NCBI GenBank assembly: GCA_003241875.1
Contig: QBLU01000020.1
Coordinates: forward strand, 1 to 38,162
DNA: 38,162 bases
Source of the DNA: Alphaproteobacteria bacterium
Lineage (GTDB): Bacteria > Pseudomonadota > Alphaproteobacteria > Sphingomonadales > Sphingomonadaceae
Direction of reading: 5' to 3'
Shown here: in pieces, positions 1-10,698 of the stretch
How the letters are laid out: each line of letters starts with the position of its first letter
Position numbering within the stretch: the stretch's first letter is position 1
Position numbers and translations under genes: made by a program
Notes under the pieces: model-generated
Databases searched by the model: none
Told to the model about the DNA's origin: nothing
What the model saw: only the letters and a program-made list of their open reading frames with translations

Positions 1-1506
<1,506 letters not shown>

Positions 1507-2400
1507 TTAAAGCGCTTCGGCGCCCGAGATGATCTCGATCAATTCCTTGGTGATCGCGGCCTGTCTCGTGCGGTTATAGGTGATGGTGAGCTTCTTGATC
1601 ATCTCGCCGGCGTTGCGCGTGGCATTGTCCATCGCGGTCATGCGGCTGCCTTGTTCGCTGGCGGCGTTCTCGAGCAGCGCGCGGAACACCTGGACGGCGA
1701 GGTTGCGCGGCAGCAGTTCGGCGAGGATGGCTTCCTCGTCGGGCTCGTATTCGACGGCGGCAGGGGCGGCGTCGCTGGGCTTGGCCTCGACAGCGGCAAC
1801 CGTCGGCAGCGCGGCGGGAATCAGCTGGATTTCGGTCGGTTCCTGGACCAGCGCCGAACGGAAACGCGCGAAGAACAGGTGGGCGACGTCGAACTCACCG
1901 GCCTCGAAGCGCGCGGTAATGTCGTCGGCGATGGCCTTGGCGTCGCTGAACGCGGCGTTCTTGATGTGGCTCTGGTCGACATAGCCGACGATCAGCTCCT
2001 TGTGGGTCCGCATGAACGGCGCACGCGCCTTCTTGCCGACGAACAGCAGCTTGACCGTCTTGCCCTCGGCAAGGAGCGTTTCCATCGTCTTGCGGGCCAG
2101 CCGCGCGATGTTGGTGTTGAAACCACCGGCGAGGCCACGCTCCGACGAGGCGATGACGAGCAGATGCACCTGGTCCTTGCCGGTGCCGGCGAGCAGGCGC
2201 GGCGATTCGGGGCCGACGGTGACCCGGCTGCCCAGTGACGCCATCACGGCGGCCATGCGCTCCGAATAGGGGCGCGCGGCCTCGGCGGCTTCCTGCGCCC
2301 GGCGCAGCTTCGCCGCGGCGACCATCTTCATCGCCTTGGTGATCTTCTGCGTCGACTTCACCGAGGTGATGCGATTCTTCAGGGCTTTGAGGCTTGCCAT
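1507..2400 (-). CDS. atpG: ATP synthase F1 subunit gamma
   Basis: This is the central rotor shaft of F1, which transmits rotation of the c-ring to the catalytic beta subunits. At 297 residues it has the family hallmarks: the N-terminal helix ([15 protein letters not shown] then [13 protein letters not shown]) and the C-terminal helix ([17 protein letters not shown]) that pair as the coiled coil inside the head. Residues about 195-225 form an Ala/Pro/Glu-rich stretch typical of the longer alphaproteobacterial gammas. The ATG is preceded by AAGAAGG. It sits between atpA and atpD. The gap to atpA is unusually long (129 bases) because a palindromic repeat is lodged there, whereas the gap to atpD is 12 bases. 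Confidence 0.98.
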   Translation of the reverse strand: MASLKALKNRITSVKSTQKITKAMKMVAAAKLRRAQEAAEAARPYSERMAAVMASLGSRVTVGPESPRLLAGTGKDQVHLLVIASSERGLAGGFNTNIARLARKTMETLLAEGKTVKLLFVGKKARAPFMRTHKELIVGYVDQSHIKNAAFSDAKAIADDITARFEAGEFDVAHLFFARFRSALVQEPTEIQLIPAALPTVAAVEAKPSDAAPAAVEYEPDEEAILAELLPRNLAVQVFRALLENAASEQGSRMTAMDNATRNAGEMIKKLTITYNRTRQAAITKELIEIISGAEAL

Positions 2401-2422
2401 GGGGCCTTCTTGTCTTCCTTCC

Positions 2423-2518
2423 TGTCATGCCAGCGAAGGCTGGCATCCAGTCGTGCCGCTGGACGCGGCGTTCAGTCCTTTGCGCCGCGGCTGGATGCCA
2501 GCCTGCGCTGGCATGACA
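2423..2518. repeat. Palindromic dispersed repeat inside the atp operon (atpA-atpG gap)
   Basis: Two 28-base arms, 2423-2450 and 2491-2518, are reverse complements with one mismatch and are separated by 40 bases. The arm starts TGTCATGCCAGCGAAGGC and is itself partly palindromic (GCCAGC..GCTGGC). It shares 22 of 27 aligned bases with the arm of the repeat at 15824-15928, so both belong to one family of dispersed elements. Transcribed within the atp operon it would fold into a long hairpin between the alpha and gamma cistrons, where it could influence mRNA decay or relative expression; that effect is inference. Confidence 0.9.
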
Positions 2519-2529
2519 GTGCGGATCAA

Positions 2530-4062
<1,533 letters not shown>

Positions 4063-4063
4063 C

Positions 4064-4600
4064 TTAATTTGAACCCTTCAGTGCCTGGCCGAGCGAATCG
4101 AGCCGGGTCTTCAACGAGGAATCGATCATCCGCGAACCGACGCGGACGACAAGGCCGCCAAGGATGGCGGGGTCGACCGTGATGTCGAGCGCGACGTCGC
4201 GCCCCATCCCGGCCTTCAACTTTGCGCTGAGCGCCTGCTGCTGCTCGGCGGTGAGTGGATGCGCCGCGGTGACGCGCGCGGTGATCTCGCCGCGGCGGGC
4301 GGCGGCGAGCGCCTGGAAATCGCGGATGACATTAGGCAGCGAGGCCAGCCGGCGGTTCTGGGCGAGGACACCCAGGAACGATGCCGTCAGCTTGTCGAGG
4401 CCGAGCGCACCGGCGACACCGGCGATCCCGGCGGCGGCGGCCTTGCGGCTGACCATCGGGCTGGTCGTCAGCGTCTTCAGGTCATCGGACTGGCCGAGCG
4501 CGTCCTTCAAAGTGGCGAGGCTGGCCGAGACGGTCTCCAGCGCCTTGCCGTCGATGGCGAGGTCGAACAGCGCCGTCGCATAACGACCCGACAGACCCAT
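4064..4600 (-). CDS. atpH: ATP synthase F1 subunit delta (OSCP)
   Basis: The delta subunit is the peripheral-stalk cap that ties the b subunits to the top of the F1 head. Starting at the ATG at 4600 the protein is 178 residues ([15 protein letters not shown]...), the usual family length, with the conserved C-terminal part ([23 protein letters not shown]). The open frame continues upstream to 4801, but that 67-residue extension has no family character and is probably untranslated. No Shine-Dalgarno precedes the chosen ATG. A GTG two codons upstream or a TTG thirteen codons upstream are possible alternatives. It is the first gene of the operon and abuts atpA. Confidence 0.95.
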   Translation of the reverse strand: MGLSGRYATALFDLAIDGKALETVSASLATLKDALGQSDDLKTLTTSPMVSRKAAAAGIAGVAGALGLDKLTASFLGVLAQNRRLASLPNVIRDFQALAAARRGEITARVTAAHPLTAEQQQALSAKLKAGMGRDVALDITVDPAILGGLVVRVGSRMIDSSLKTRLDSLGQALKGSN

Positions 4601-4828
4601 GGCCACATTGGCCGCGGCGATTGCAGATGTTGGTTCCAACGGACAGGGTCCAGCGACAAGAGGTTGCGGCAATAGAATATCGGGGGCTTGTGGCCCCTCA
4701 GACGCGGCGGCGGCTAGCACGAGGCCGCGAATGTTGCAAGGCAGCAAGGCCGAAAAGGCTGCTGGCGGCGGATGGCACAAGTGCCCCCGAAGCCGCCGCA
4801 TGACGGCCGCTTCGAGGGCAATCGTCGT
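4601..4828 (-). promoter_or_regulatory. Leader region of the atp operon
   Basis: This is the 228-base stretch between the PEP-CTERM gene and atpH. On the minus strand a weak promoter candidate is TTGCAA (4739-4734), 17 bases, then TAGCCG (4716-4711). A small hairpin, GGGGC-CACAA-GCCCC, lies at 4697-4683 and is followed by an AT-rich GATATTCTATT. Either the promoter is weak by consensus or another one is used. No small gene or RNA was recognised. Confidence 0.35.
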
Positions 4829-5413
4829 TCAGGCCAGGGCGGCGCGGCGTCGGCGCAGCGCAGCGCCGCTGAGGCCGAAGCCGGTCACCAGCAGCGCCCA
4901 GCTCGCCGGCTCGGGGACGGCGGCAGCGTTGATGGCACCGATGGCAATCGAGGCGCCCGGCACGGTTTCATAGCGGATACCGAACAGCTGGCCGCCGGCA
5001 AGGTCGGCAATGCCGTACTGAAAGCCGTTGCCGGGGTCGAAGCGCAGCCCGATGATGCCGCGCGCGAGCGAGAAGGGAATCGCCGCCGGCGTCGCATAGC
5101 CAGCAAAGACGCCCAGGCTGTCGGCACCGATGCTGCCGCCCCGGTCGGTGAAGAACGACGTCGGCCGCGGCGGATCGAAGAAGGGCGCGCCGAGGCTGAG
5201 CACCTGGGTCGTGCCGGCGGTCGAAACACCCGCTGGATCAAAGGCAAAGGCGCCCCCGTTGACAATGGCGAAGGTGATCGCGTTGCCGCCGCCGAAATCA
5301 TGGGTGAACGGTGCGGCCGAAAAATCCTTGTTGGTGGCGACGGTGACGACGGCGGCCGAGACAACAGCCGGGGTGGCCAGCGCCAGTGCGGCGCAGGCGA
5401 TAGGAATGCGCAT
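4829..5413 (-). CDS. PEP-CTERM sorting domain protein
   Basis: This is a 194-residue exported protein of unknown role. It has an N-terminal signal peptide (MRIPIACAALALATPAVVSAA) and ends with the tripartite PEP-CTERM tail: VPEPASWAL, a hydrophobic segment (LLVTGFGLSGAAL) and an arginine cluster (RRRR). Such tails are recognised by exosortase/EpsH-type enzymes that handle surface or matrix proteins. The middle is Gly/Ala/Phe-rich with no catalytic motif. The ATG at 5413 has AAGGA just upstream; a TTG six codons earlier is in frame but overlaps that ribosome site. No exosortase gene lies in the window. The PEP-CTERM assignment is strong and the function unknown. Confidence 0.9.
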   Translation of the reverse strand: MRIPIACAALALATPAVVSAAVVTVATNKDFSAAPFTHDFGGGNAITFAIVNGGAFAFDPAGVSTAGTTQVLSLGAPFFDPPRPTSFFTDRGGSIGADSLGVFAGYATPAAIPFSLARGIIGLRFDPGNGFQYGIADLAGGQLFGIRYETVPGASIAIGAINAAAVPEPASWALLVTGFGLSGAALRRRRAALA

Positions 5414-5498
5414 CAGGAACGTCCTTTCCAATGTGCCACCCCGCTTTGTAATTACGGCGCGCTGCCGGCCGCCGATGCAGGCAGAAACGCCGGCGAAA

Positions 5499-5888
5499 CT
5501 ATCGGCGCTGCAGCACGGGCAGCGCCGCGAACAGCAATTGCCCGGCGAGACCGATAAGGCCGGCGGCCGTCGCGCGATTCGCCCATTGCGTCGTCAGGTC
5601 CTGGCCGAACAGCGTGGCCCCCAGCACCGTCTCTGCCAGCATCAACAACCCGAATGCCGTCGTTCCCATGGCAAGGCGCGGCGCCAAACCGGGCGGCACC
5701 CGGTAGCGCCGGAGCAGGGCACCGCAGATCGGCCACGCCAACGCCAGCATGACGGGCACCTCCACCGCCACCGCGGCCAGTTCGCCAAGGCGCGGCGCGA
5801 CAGCCAGGACGCGCAGCGTGCCGAGCACGAAACCGATGGCGAACATCGCCAGGAAATACAGCAGCCCTGCGATGATCGGGCGCGTCAT
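5499..5888 (-). CDS. Small four-helix membrane protein, unknown
   Basis: This is a 129-residue, very hydrophobic protein with about four predicted membrane segments, beginning MTRPIIAGLLYFLAMFAIGF. The segments are separated by short basic loops (RRYRVPPGLAPR), and the protein ends in LLFAALPVLQRR. I do not recognise a named family with confidence. It is transcribed divergently from the membrane protein at 5960 and could share the intervening 71 bases as promoter. Composition matches its neighbours. Confidence 0.75.
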   Translation of the reverse strand: MTRPIIAGLLYFLAMFAIGFVLGTLRVLAVAPRLGELAAVAVEVPVMLALAWPICGALLRRYRVPPGLAPRLAMGTTAFGLLMLAETVLGATLFGQDLTTQWANRATAAGLIGLAGQLLFAALPVLQRR

Positions 5889-5959
5889 TGCGGCGCCCGC
5901 GGGGCTTGCGGTCCGCCTGTCGTTGGCACAATGTCACGACCGGTTCTTGCGGGGGGACT

Positions 5960-6688
5960 GTGCGTCATCTCATGCCCTGGCTGTTTACCCTGATCCTTGC
6001 CGTCCATGTCGGGGCCGGCGTCGTCGCGCTGACCAGTCTCTGGGGTGCCGTGGCCACGCGCAAGGGCGGACTTGCTCATCGCCGCTGGGGCACGGCGTTC
6101 AGCGCCTCGATCTATGCGGCCGGCATCATGGCGCTGGGCATGGGGCTGCTGTCGCTGCGTTGGCCGCTGGCGATGCACCCGGGGCTGACCGATTCGCCGC
6201 TGTATCGCGGGCTGTTCGGCTGGATGATGATCTATCTGGCGCTGCTGACGATCAGCATGACCCGCTATGGCCTGAAGATGGTCGCCAACAAGCGGGATCA
6301 TGCCGCCAACCGGCACTGGACGATGGTGACGTTGCAGCTGGTCGTGCTGGTCGCCGCGGTCAACTGCGCCGTCCACGGTCTGCTGCTGCGCCAGCCGCTG
6401 ATGGTCGGGGTGTCGGTGATCGGGTTCGGCACCACGCTGACGTACCTCGCTTATATGTTCCGCCCTGATCCCGGTCGCGCCGACTACATCCCGGAGCATC
6501 TGAAGGCGATGGTGGCGACGGGCATCGCCGCCTATACCGCCTTCCTGTCGGTGGGGCTTGTCGAGCTGGTTCCGGCCCACGCCTTCAATCCGGCGATCTG
6601 GGCGTTGCCGACCGTCGCCGGCATGGCGATCATCGCGTATTTCTTGCGCCTGCAGCGCGGCCAGCGGCGGCCGGGATTACCCGGCTGA
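5960..6688 (+). CDS. DUF2306-like multi-pass membrane protein
   Basis: This is a membrane protein of about 242 residues with roughly six to seven hydrophobic segments. Its start region has a helix with His (LAVHVGAGVVALTSLWGAVA) followed by a basic loop and HRRWGTAF. That His-containing first helix plus LxHRRWG pattern recalls DUF2306 membrane proteins of unknown function. GTG at 5960 is chosen because GGGGGGA lies just before it; ATG at 5972 (MPWLFTLIL) is the alternative. The longer open frame starting at 5888 has no credible N-terminus. It faces away from the small membrane gene at 5499-5888. Confidence 0.75.
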   Translation: MRHLMPWLFTLILAVHVGAGVVALTSLWGAVATRKGGLAHRRWGTAFSASIYAAGIMALGMGLLSLRWPLAMHPGLTDSPLYRGLFGWMMIYLALLTISMTRYGLKMVANKRDHAANRHWTMVTLQLVVLVAAVNCAVHGLLLRQPLMVGVSVIGFGTTLTYLAYMFRPDPGRADYIPEHLKAMVATGIAAYTAFLSVGLVELVPAHAFNPAIWALPTVAGMAIIAYFLRLQRGQRRPGLPG

Positions 6689-6832
6689 TCGCGGTCGCGG
6701 CGCAATCGATTGCTGCAGCGGCATCGCGTTTCCGAATTGTAAATTTTCGCACCGCGACGACGTAACAAAATTGCGCGATCGTTAATATCGGCCGTATTAG
6801 CGACTGAAATCACGATTCTTTCCGGCTTTTCG

Positions 6833-6847
6833 CAATAGTTACTATTG
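6833..6847. promoter_or_regulatory. 15-bp perfect palindrome in an AT-rich gap, possible operator
   Basis: CAATAGT-T-ACTATTG is a perfect palindrome with a one-base centre. It lies in the 286-base gap 6689-6974, whose 6731-6860 part is clearly richer in A and T than the surrounding DNA. It lies 128 bases upstream of the ATG of the choice-of-anchor A gene. It could be a regulator binding site overlapping the promoter. I cannot name the regulator, and no convincing -35/-10 pair was found. Confidence 0.4.
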
Positions 6848-6974
6848 TGTAAAAACGACCCTCGACCTACATGGTCTCCAACGGCATCGCGGCGTGAAAG
6901 CGCCCCTACCCCCCCTTGGACGCGGCTCCCCCCAGTCGCGTGCGATGCCGAACATTTCAGGTCCAGGAGCAATC

Positions 6975-7913
6975 ATGTCCGTGAGCAAGCTCGCCGGTGC
7001 GCTCGTCCTTTTCGCCAGCGCCATTCCCGCCACCGCCGCCACGCTGGTCGACTATTCGCTGATCAGTCTCGGCAACTTCACCGATGCCGGCGGCTCCAGC
7101 TATGGCACCCGCATCGCCGTCGCCGGCAACGCCGCGATCAATTCGACCGCCATCGGCACGCGCCTGGCGGCGGACAGCAACAACAGCGATGTCGTCGTCG
7201 TCGGCGCGAACATCACCTATGACAATGCCACGCTGCGGCACGGCAACGTCGTTTACGGCGGCACCAACGGCAGCGGCCGCTACACCCAGGCGCAGACCCC
7301 CGGCGGCAGCTTTGCGCAGGGCGGCTCGCTCGATTTCGCGGCGATCGGCACCGGCCTGCTCGATCTGTCCAGCGCCTATGGCGCGCTCGCGGCGACCGGC
7401 AGCTTCACCAATCTTTACGGCAGCGGCACCCTGTCCGGCGCGACGACGGTGGGAACCGATGTCTTCACGCTGACGACGGCCGAGCTTGGCAGCCTCCACG
7501 CCCTGCGGCTCGTCGGCACCGCCGGATCGACGGCGATCATCAACGTCATCGGCAGCAGTTTCGGCTCCTACCTCGGCTTCGATCGCGGCAACTATGCGGT
7601 CGCCGACGTGACCTTCAATTTCCTCGATGCGCAGACGCTGGGCTTCGGCGGCATCGATCTCGGCGCCTCGCTGCTGGCGCCGCTGGCGACGCTGACGCAG
7701 AACGGCGGCATCATTCGCGGCAGCGCCGCTGTCGGCAATTTCTTCGGCGCCGGTGCCAGCATCGTCGGGGGCGGCAGCTTTGCCATCCTCGACCCGGTGT
7801 CCGACGGCGCGGGCAGCACGGTGCCGGAGCCGGCAAGCTGGTTCATGCTGGTCGCCGGTTTCGGCATCGTTGGCGTAGCCCAGCGTCGCCGCTGGCGCAG
7901 CGTCGCGGCCTGA
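6975..7913 (+). CDS. Choice-of-anchor A family protein with PEP-CTERM tail
   Basis: This is a 312-residue secreted protein. It has a signal peptide (MSVSKLAGALVLFASAIPATA), then a domain that fits the choice-of-anchor A family: LISLGNFTDAGGSSYGTRIAVAGNAAI, repeated Gly-rich beta stretches and GNVVYGG. It ends in a PEP-CTERM tail: VPEPASWF, a hydrophobic segment, then QRRRW. Members of this family carry varied C-terminal anchors and are thought to be surface proteins. The ATG at 6975 has AGGAG seven bases upstream; an in-frame start at 6894 lacks a ribosome site and would bury the signal peptide. The promoter region is AT-rich and contains a 15-bp palindrome. Confidence 0.9.
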   Translation: MSVSKLAGALVLFASAIPATAATLVDYSLISLGNFTDAGGSSYGTRIAVAGNAAINSTAIGTRLAADSNNSDVVVVGANITYDNATLRHGNVVYGGTNGSGRYTQAQTPGGSFAQGGSLDFAAIGTGLLDLSSAYGALAATGSFTNLYGSGTLSGATTVGTDVFTLTTAELGSLHALRLVGTAGSTAIINVIGSSFGSYLGFDRGNYAVADVTFNFLDAQTLGFGGIDLGASLLAPLATLTQNGGIIRGSAAVGNFFGAGASIVGGGSFAILDPVSDGAGSTVPEPASWFMLVAGFGIVGVAQRRRWRSVAA

Positions 7914-7930
7914 ACGCCGGATGCGCGGCC

Positions 7931-10234
7931 TCAGGCGTCGGCGATGGCCGCGTCGAGCGCATCGAGCAACGGGCCGACTTCGCCCAGAAACGGCCGTTCG
8001 GCGGCAACGATGGCGGCAAAGGCCCGGTACTTCAGCACGCGCAGCCGCTCGGCGGACAGCATGGCGCCATCGGGCAGCGCCGAGCAGACGATGTCGATCA
8101 TGCGCTCGGCGCCGTGCAGGCGCCCCCACAGATAGTCATGCTCGCGATAGGCGCGGCTGAAGAACGCCCCGAAGGCGTTGAACTGCGAGCCCTTGAGCGC
8201 GCCGCCGCCGGCAGCGCGCAGCGACAGCGCGTCCTCGGGTGACAGGCGATCGACGAGGATCTCGTCGAATTCGTCGATGCCGTCGCCCTGCAGCAGCGGC
8301 AGCATCGCGATGTCGTAGAACGGAAACCCTAGGTAGCTGCTGAGCAGCGGCCGCCGCAGTTCGCGTGGCCAGGGCCCGGCGAACAGGTCGACCAGCGCCG
8401 CATCGCTGTCGCCATCGAGCCCTTTCAGGTCGAGCGCCTGCGCCATCGCCGCCAGCGCCGCGGCGGGGTCCTCGATCACGGCGGCTGCCGCTTGGCGCAT
8501 GTCGGGACCGAAAAACGTCGATTGGCGGCGCTGCAGATGTGGGTTGAGGATGGTGTAGAGGCCGGTCTTGATGGCTTCGAGCGCCTGCCGCGCCGCGTCG
8601 TCGGCGGTCTCCCCGGCCAGCGTGTTGACCCGGCGGATCAGGAAGCGCAGCCGCCGCACCCGGAATTCGAGATCGAAGCTGCGCAGGAAGCCGACATAGT
8701 CCGAGGCGGCGCCGCCGCGCGCCAGGGCCTGCGACGGATGATCGAGGCCCAGGGTTCGAACATGGCGCCAGACGGCGCTGCGCACCGATTCGAGCGCCAC
8801 CCCGCCGATGCTAGCCAGCCGGATTGCCTGGGCCTCGACGATCTGCGCCATCTTCAGCTGGCCATAGGCGGCATAGGCATAGCCGGCCTCGCGCGCGGCC
8901 TGGCTCTGGGCGCGCGATCGCCAGTCGGCCAGCCGTTCGCGCGTCGGCTTGAAGATGAAGACGCGCAAGCCCGCGGCGCGTTCGATCGCGGCATCGACCT
9001 CGGGCGTCATGCCGTCGACGACATAGCGCAGCCGGCGGACCCGCGCCGACAGCGCATCGATGGCGGCGAGATTGTCGTTGATCGGCTGCTGGCGCGGAAT
9101 ATCGGCGAGGCTGCGCAGCACCGTGGCGAAAAAGCCCGGCAGCACCGGCGAATCGAGCGGCTGGTCGCCGTGCATGCCGGGTTTCGGATCGACATAGACA
9201 AAGCGCCGATCGACCTCGCGGTGCGCCGGGCGGCGGGCCAGCGCCTCGATCGCCGGGCCGAACGGCCGGCTGTTGAGCACCGCGCCGTCGATCAGCGTCG
9301 CGGTATCGGGCGTGGCGCGGCCGGGGAAGATGCGCGCCAGGAACGCCGCGCGCCCTGGCCAGGCGGTGCCGCGCGCCGCGATGACGCGATCGACCTCCCC
9401 GACCCGCGCCGGCGGAAAGGCGCCCGGGAACGATGCCGTGGCCCGCGCCGCGAGCACCAGCTCGGGCAGTTCGGCGAGATGGCGGCTGCCGTCCGGACCC
9501 GGGCCCTCGTCGGTAAAGCCGATGATGAGCCGATGCTCGTTCTCGATGATGACGGGGGGCGAGTGCAGCCGCAGCTTTTCGGGGGCGCCGTGGTAATCGG
9601 TCACCGTCACGAACAGGTCGAGCGGCTGCAGCGGCGGAATCAGCGCCGGCGTGCGGGTTCCCGCCGCCATGGCGACCAGCGCATCGTGCAGCATGGCGGT
9701 GAAGATCTCGCCCGAAAACGGCGGCTTGAACCAGCGTGACCGCATCAGCCGCGACAGTTTCGCCGACACTTCGGTGCGCGCGCCGGGCTCCTGCATGTCG
9801 TCCATGACCAGGCCCTTGTTGCGCGCCCACCAGACCAGCGGCGACGCCCACCATTTCGAGAACCGCGTCGAGGCGCCTTCGGGTTCGAGCAGCTTGTCGC
9901 TGTCGGCGCCGGCGAGCCACAGGTCGCGCAGCGGCTCCATGTCCGACCCCTGCGAGATCGCCTGGGCGAGCAGGATGCCGTTGATGCCGCCCGCCGAGGC
10001 ACCGGCGACGATATCGACGAGGATGCGCAGGTCGAGCTTTGGCGCCAGTTCCTCGAGCAGCGCCAGGTAGACGCCTTCCGAATCGTCGGCCGGCGGCAGG
10101 TCGCTGCTGGTGGCGTGGCGGCGCATGGAAGCGCGGGCGAGCTTCCACACCTCCTTGGTCATGCCGTGCATGTAGACCGCAAGGCTGACGCCACCATAGC
10201 AGACGAGGGCGAGGCGGAGTTCCTTTTCGCGCAT
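7931..10234 (-). CDS. Patatin-like phospholipase (TIGR03607/DUF3376 type)
   Basis: This is a large cytoplasmic patatin-like protein of 767 residues. The lipase nucleophile elbow GASAGG is at residues 78-83 (Ser80), and the catalytic dyad Asp is in DGA at 316-318. The N-terminal oxyanion region reads CYGGVSLAVYMHG instead of the common DGGGxRG, a feature of the long DUF3376-containing subfamily. The C-terminal half (about 400-767) is alpha-helical with no second enzyme motif. The ATG at 10234 has AGGGGAGA immediately upstream; the 14-residue upstream extension is unlikely. The probable role is acyl-ester hydrolysis of phospholipids, with substrate unknown. It converges on the choice-of-anchor A gene with a 17-base gap. 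Confidence 0.9.
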   Translation of the reverse strand: MREKELRLALVCYGGVSLAVYMHGMTKEVWKLARASMRRHATSSDLPPADDSEGVYLALLEELAPKLDLRILVDIVAGASAGGINGILLAQAISQGSDMEPLRDLWLAGADSDKLLEPEGASTRFSKWWASPLVWWARNKGLVMDDMQEPGARTEVSAKLSRLMRSRWFKPPFSGEIFTAMLHDALVAMAAGTRTPALIPPLQPLDLFVTVTDYHGAPEKLRLHSPPVIIENEHRLIIGFTDEGPGPDGSRHLAELPELVLAARATASFPGAFPPARVGEVDRVIAARGTAWPGRAAFLARIFPGRATPDTATLIDGAVLNSRPFGPAIEALARRPAHREVDRRFVYVDPKPGMHGDQPLDSPVLPGFFATVLRSLADIPRQQPINDNLAAIDALSARVRRLRYVVDGMTPEVDAAIERAAGLRVFIFKPTRERLADWRSRAQSQAAREAGYAYAAYGQLKMAQIVEAQAIRLASIGGVALESVRSAVWRHVRTLGLDHPSQALARGGAASDYVGFLRSFDLEFRVRRLRFLIRRVNTLAGETADDAARQALEAIKTGLYTILNPHLQRRQSTFFGPDMRQAAAAVIEDPAAALAAMAQALDLKGLDGDSDAALVDLFAGPWPRELRRPLLSSYLGFPFYDIAMLPLLQGDGIDEFDEILVDRLSPEDALSLRAAGGGALKGSQFNAFGAFFSRAYREHDYLWGRLHGAERMIDIVCSALPDGAMLSAERLRVLKYRAFAAIVAAERPFLGEVGPLLDALDAAIADA

Positions 10235-10380
10235 CGTCTCCCCTTTCCCCTGCTTTATAGGTGGCTCTCGTCGCATCCGATAGCGGCAGCACCGCGGCGA
10301 AGTTGCGGCGGCGGCAGGGTGCCTTTGCGGGGGTGCCTGCGGGGGATTGCCGACGGCGGTGGCGTCCCCATATCGGCACC

Positions 10381-10698
10381 ATGGCCATCACCACCGTCGA
10401 CATTCCGCACAATCTCGGCCGCGACGTCGCCCGCCGGCGCCTGCGCGACAATGTCGGCGATCTCGGCCGCCATATTCCGGGCGGGGTTGCCTCGCTGGAG
10501 ACCCGCTGGCCGATGGAGGACCAGCTCGTCATCGACCTGACCGCGATGGGGCAGAGCGTCGGCGCCACCATCGACATCGAGGACAGCGTCGTCCGCGTCA
10601 GCTTCGTGCTGCCGGGCATGCTGTCGTTCATGGGCGGCGCCATCGCCGCCGCGGTGCGCCGCGAGGGCAGCCAGCTTCTGCTGCCCGGGAAAAGCTGA
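10381..10698 (+). CDS. Polyhydroxyalkanoic acid system family protein (PHA_gran_rgn)
   Basis: This is a 105-residue protein starting MAITTVDIPHNLGRDVARRR. It matches the short PHA-system protein family (PF09650) by length and by pattern: an N-terminal strand with HxLG, an ARxR helix, WPxEDQLVIDLTAMGQSVGATI, and a C-terminal MLSFMGGAI helix. Members lie near polyhydroxyalkanoate granule genes in some proteobacteria; their molecular role is unproven. No PHA synthase or phasin is visible here. The stop codon directly abuts the stop of the convergent M20 peptidase, with zero bases between. It is divergent from the patatin-like gene, and the 146-base gap is GC-rich without a clear promoter. Confidence 0.8.
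   Translation: MAITTVDIPHNLGRDVARRRLRDNVGDLGRHIPGGVASLETRWPMEDQLVIDLTAMGQSVGATIDIEDSVVRVSFVLPGMLSFMGGAIAAAVRREGSQLLLPGKS

Noticed and set aside
4680-4800. Possible small structured RNA in the atp leader (hairpins near 4683-4697 and 4744-4764)
   Set aside because: The stems are short and imperfect, and none of the conserved cores of SRP RNA, RNase P RNA, tmRNA or a known riboswitch could be found.
8811-10643. A 610-codon minus-strand frame overlapping the patatin-like gene
   Set aside because: It is out of frame with the clear patatin motifs and rich in Arg and Ala, typical of frame shadows.
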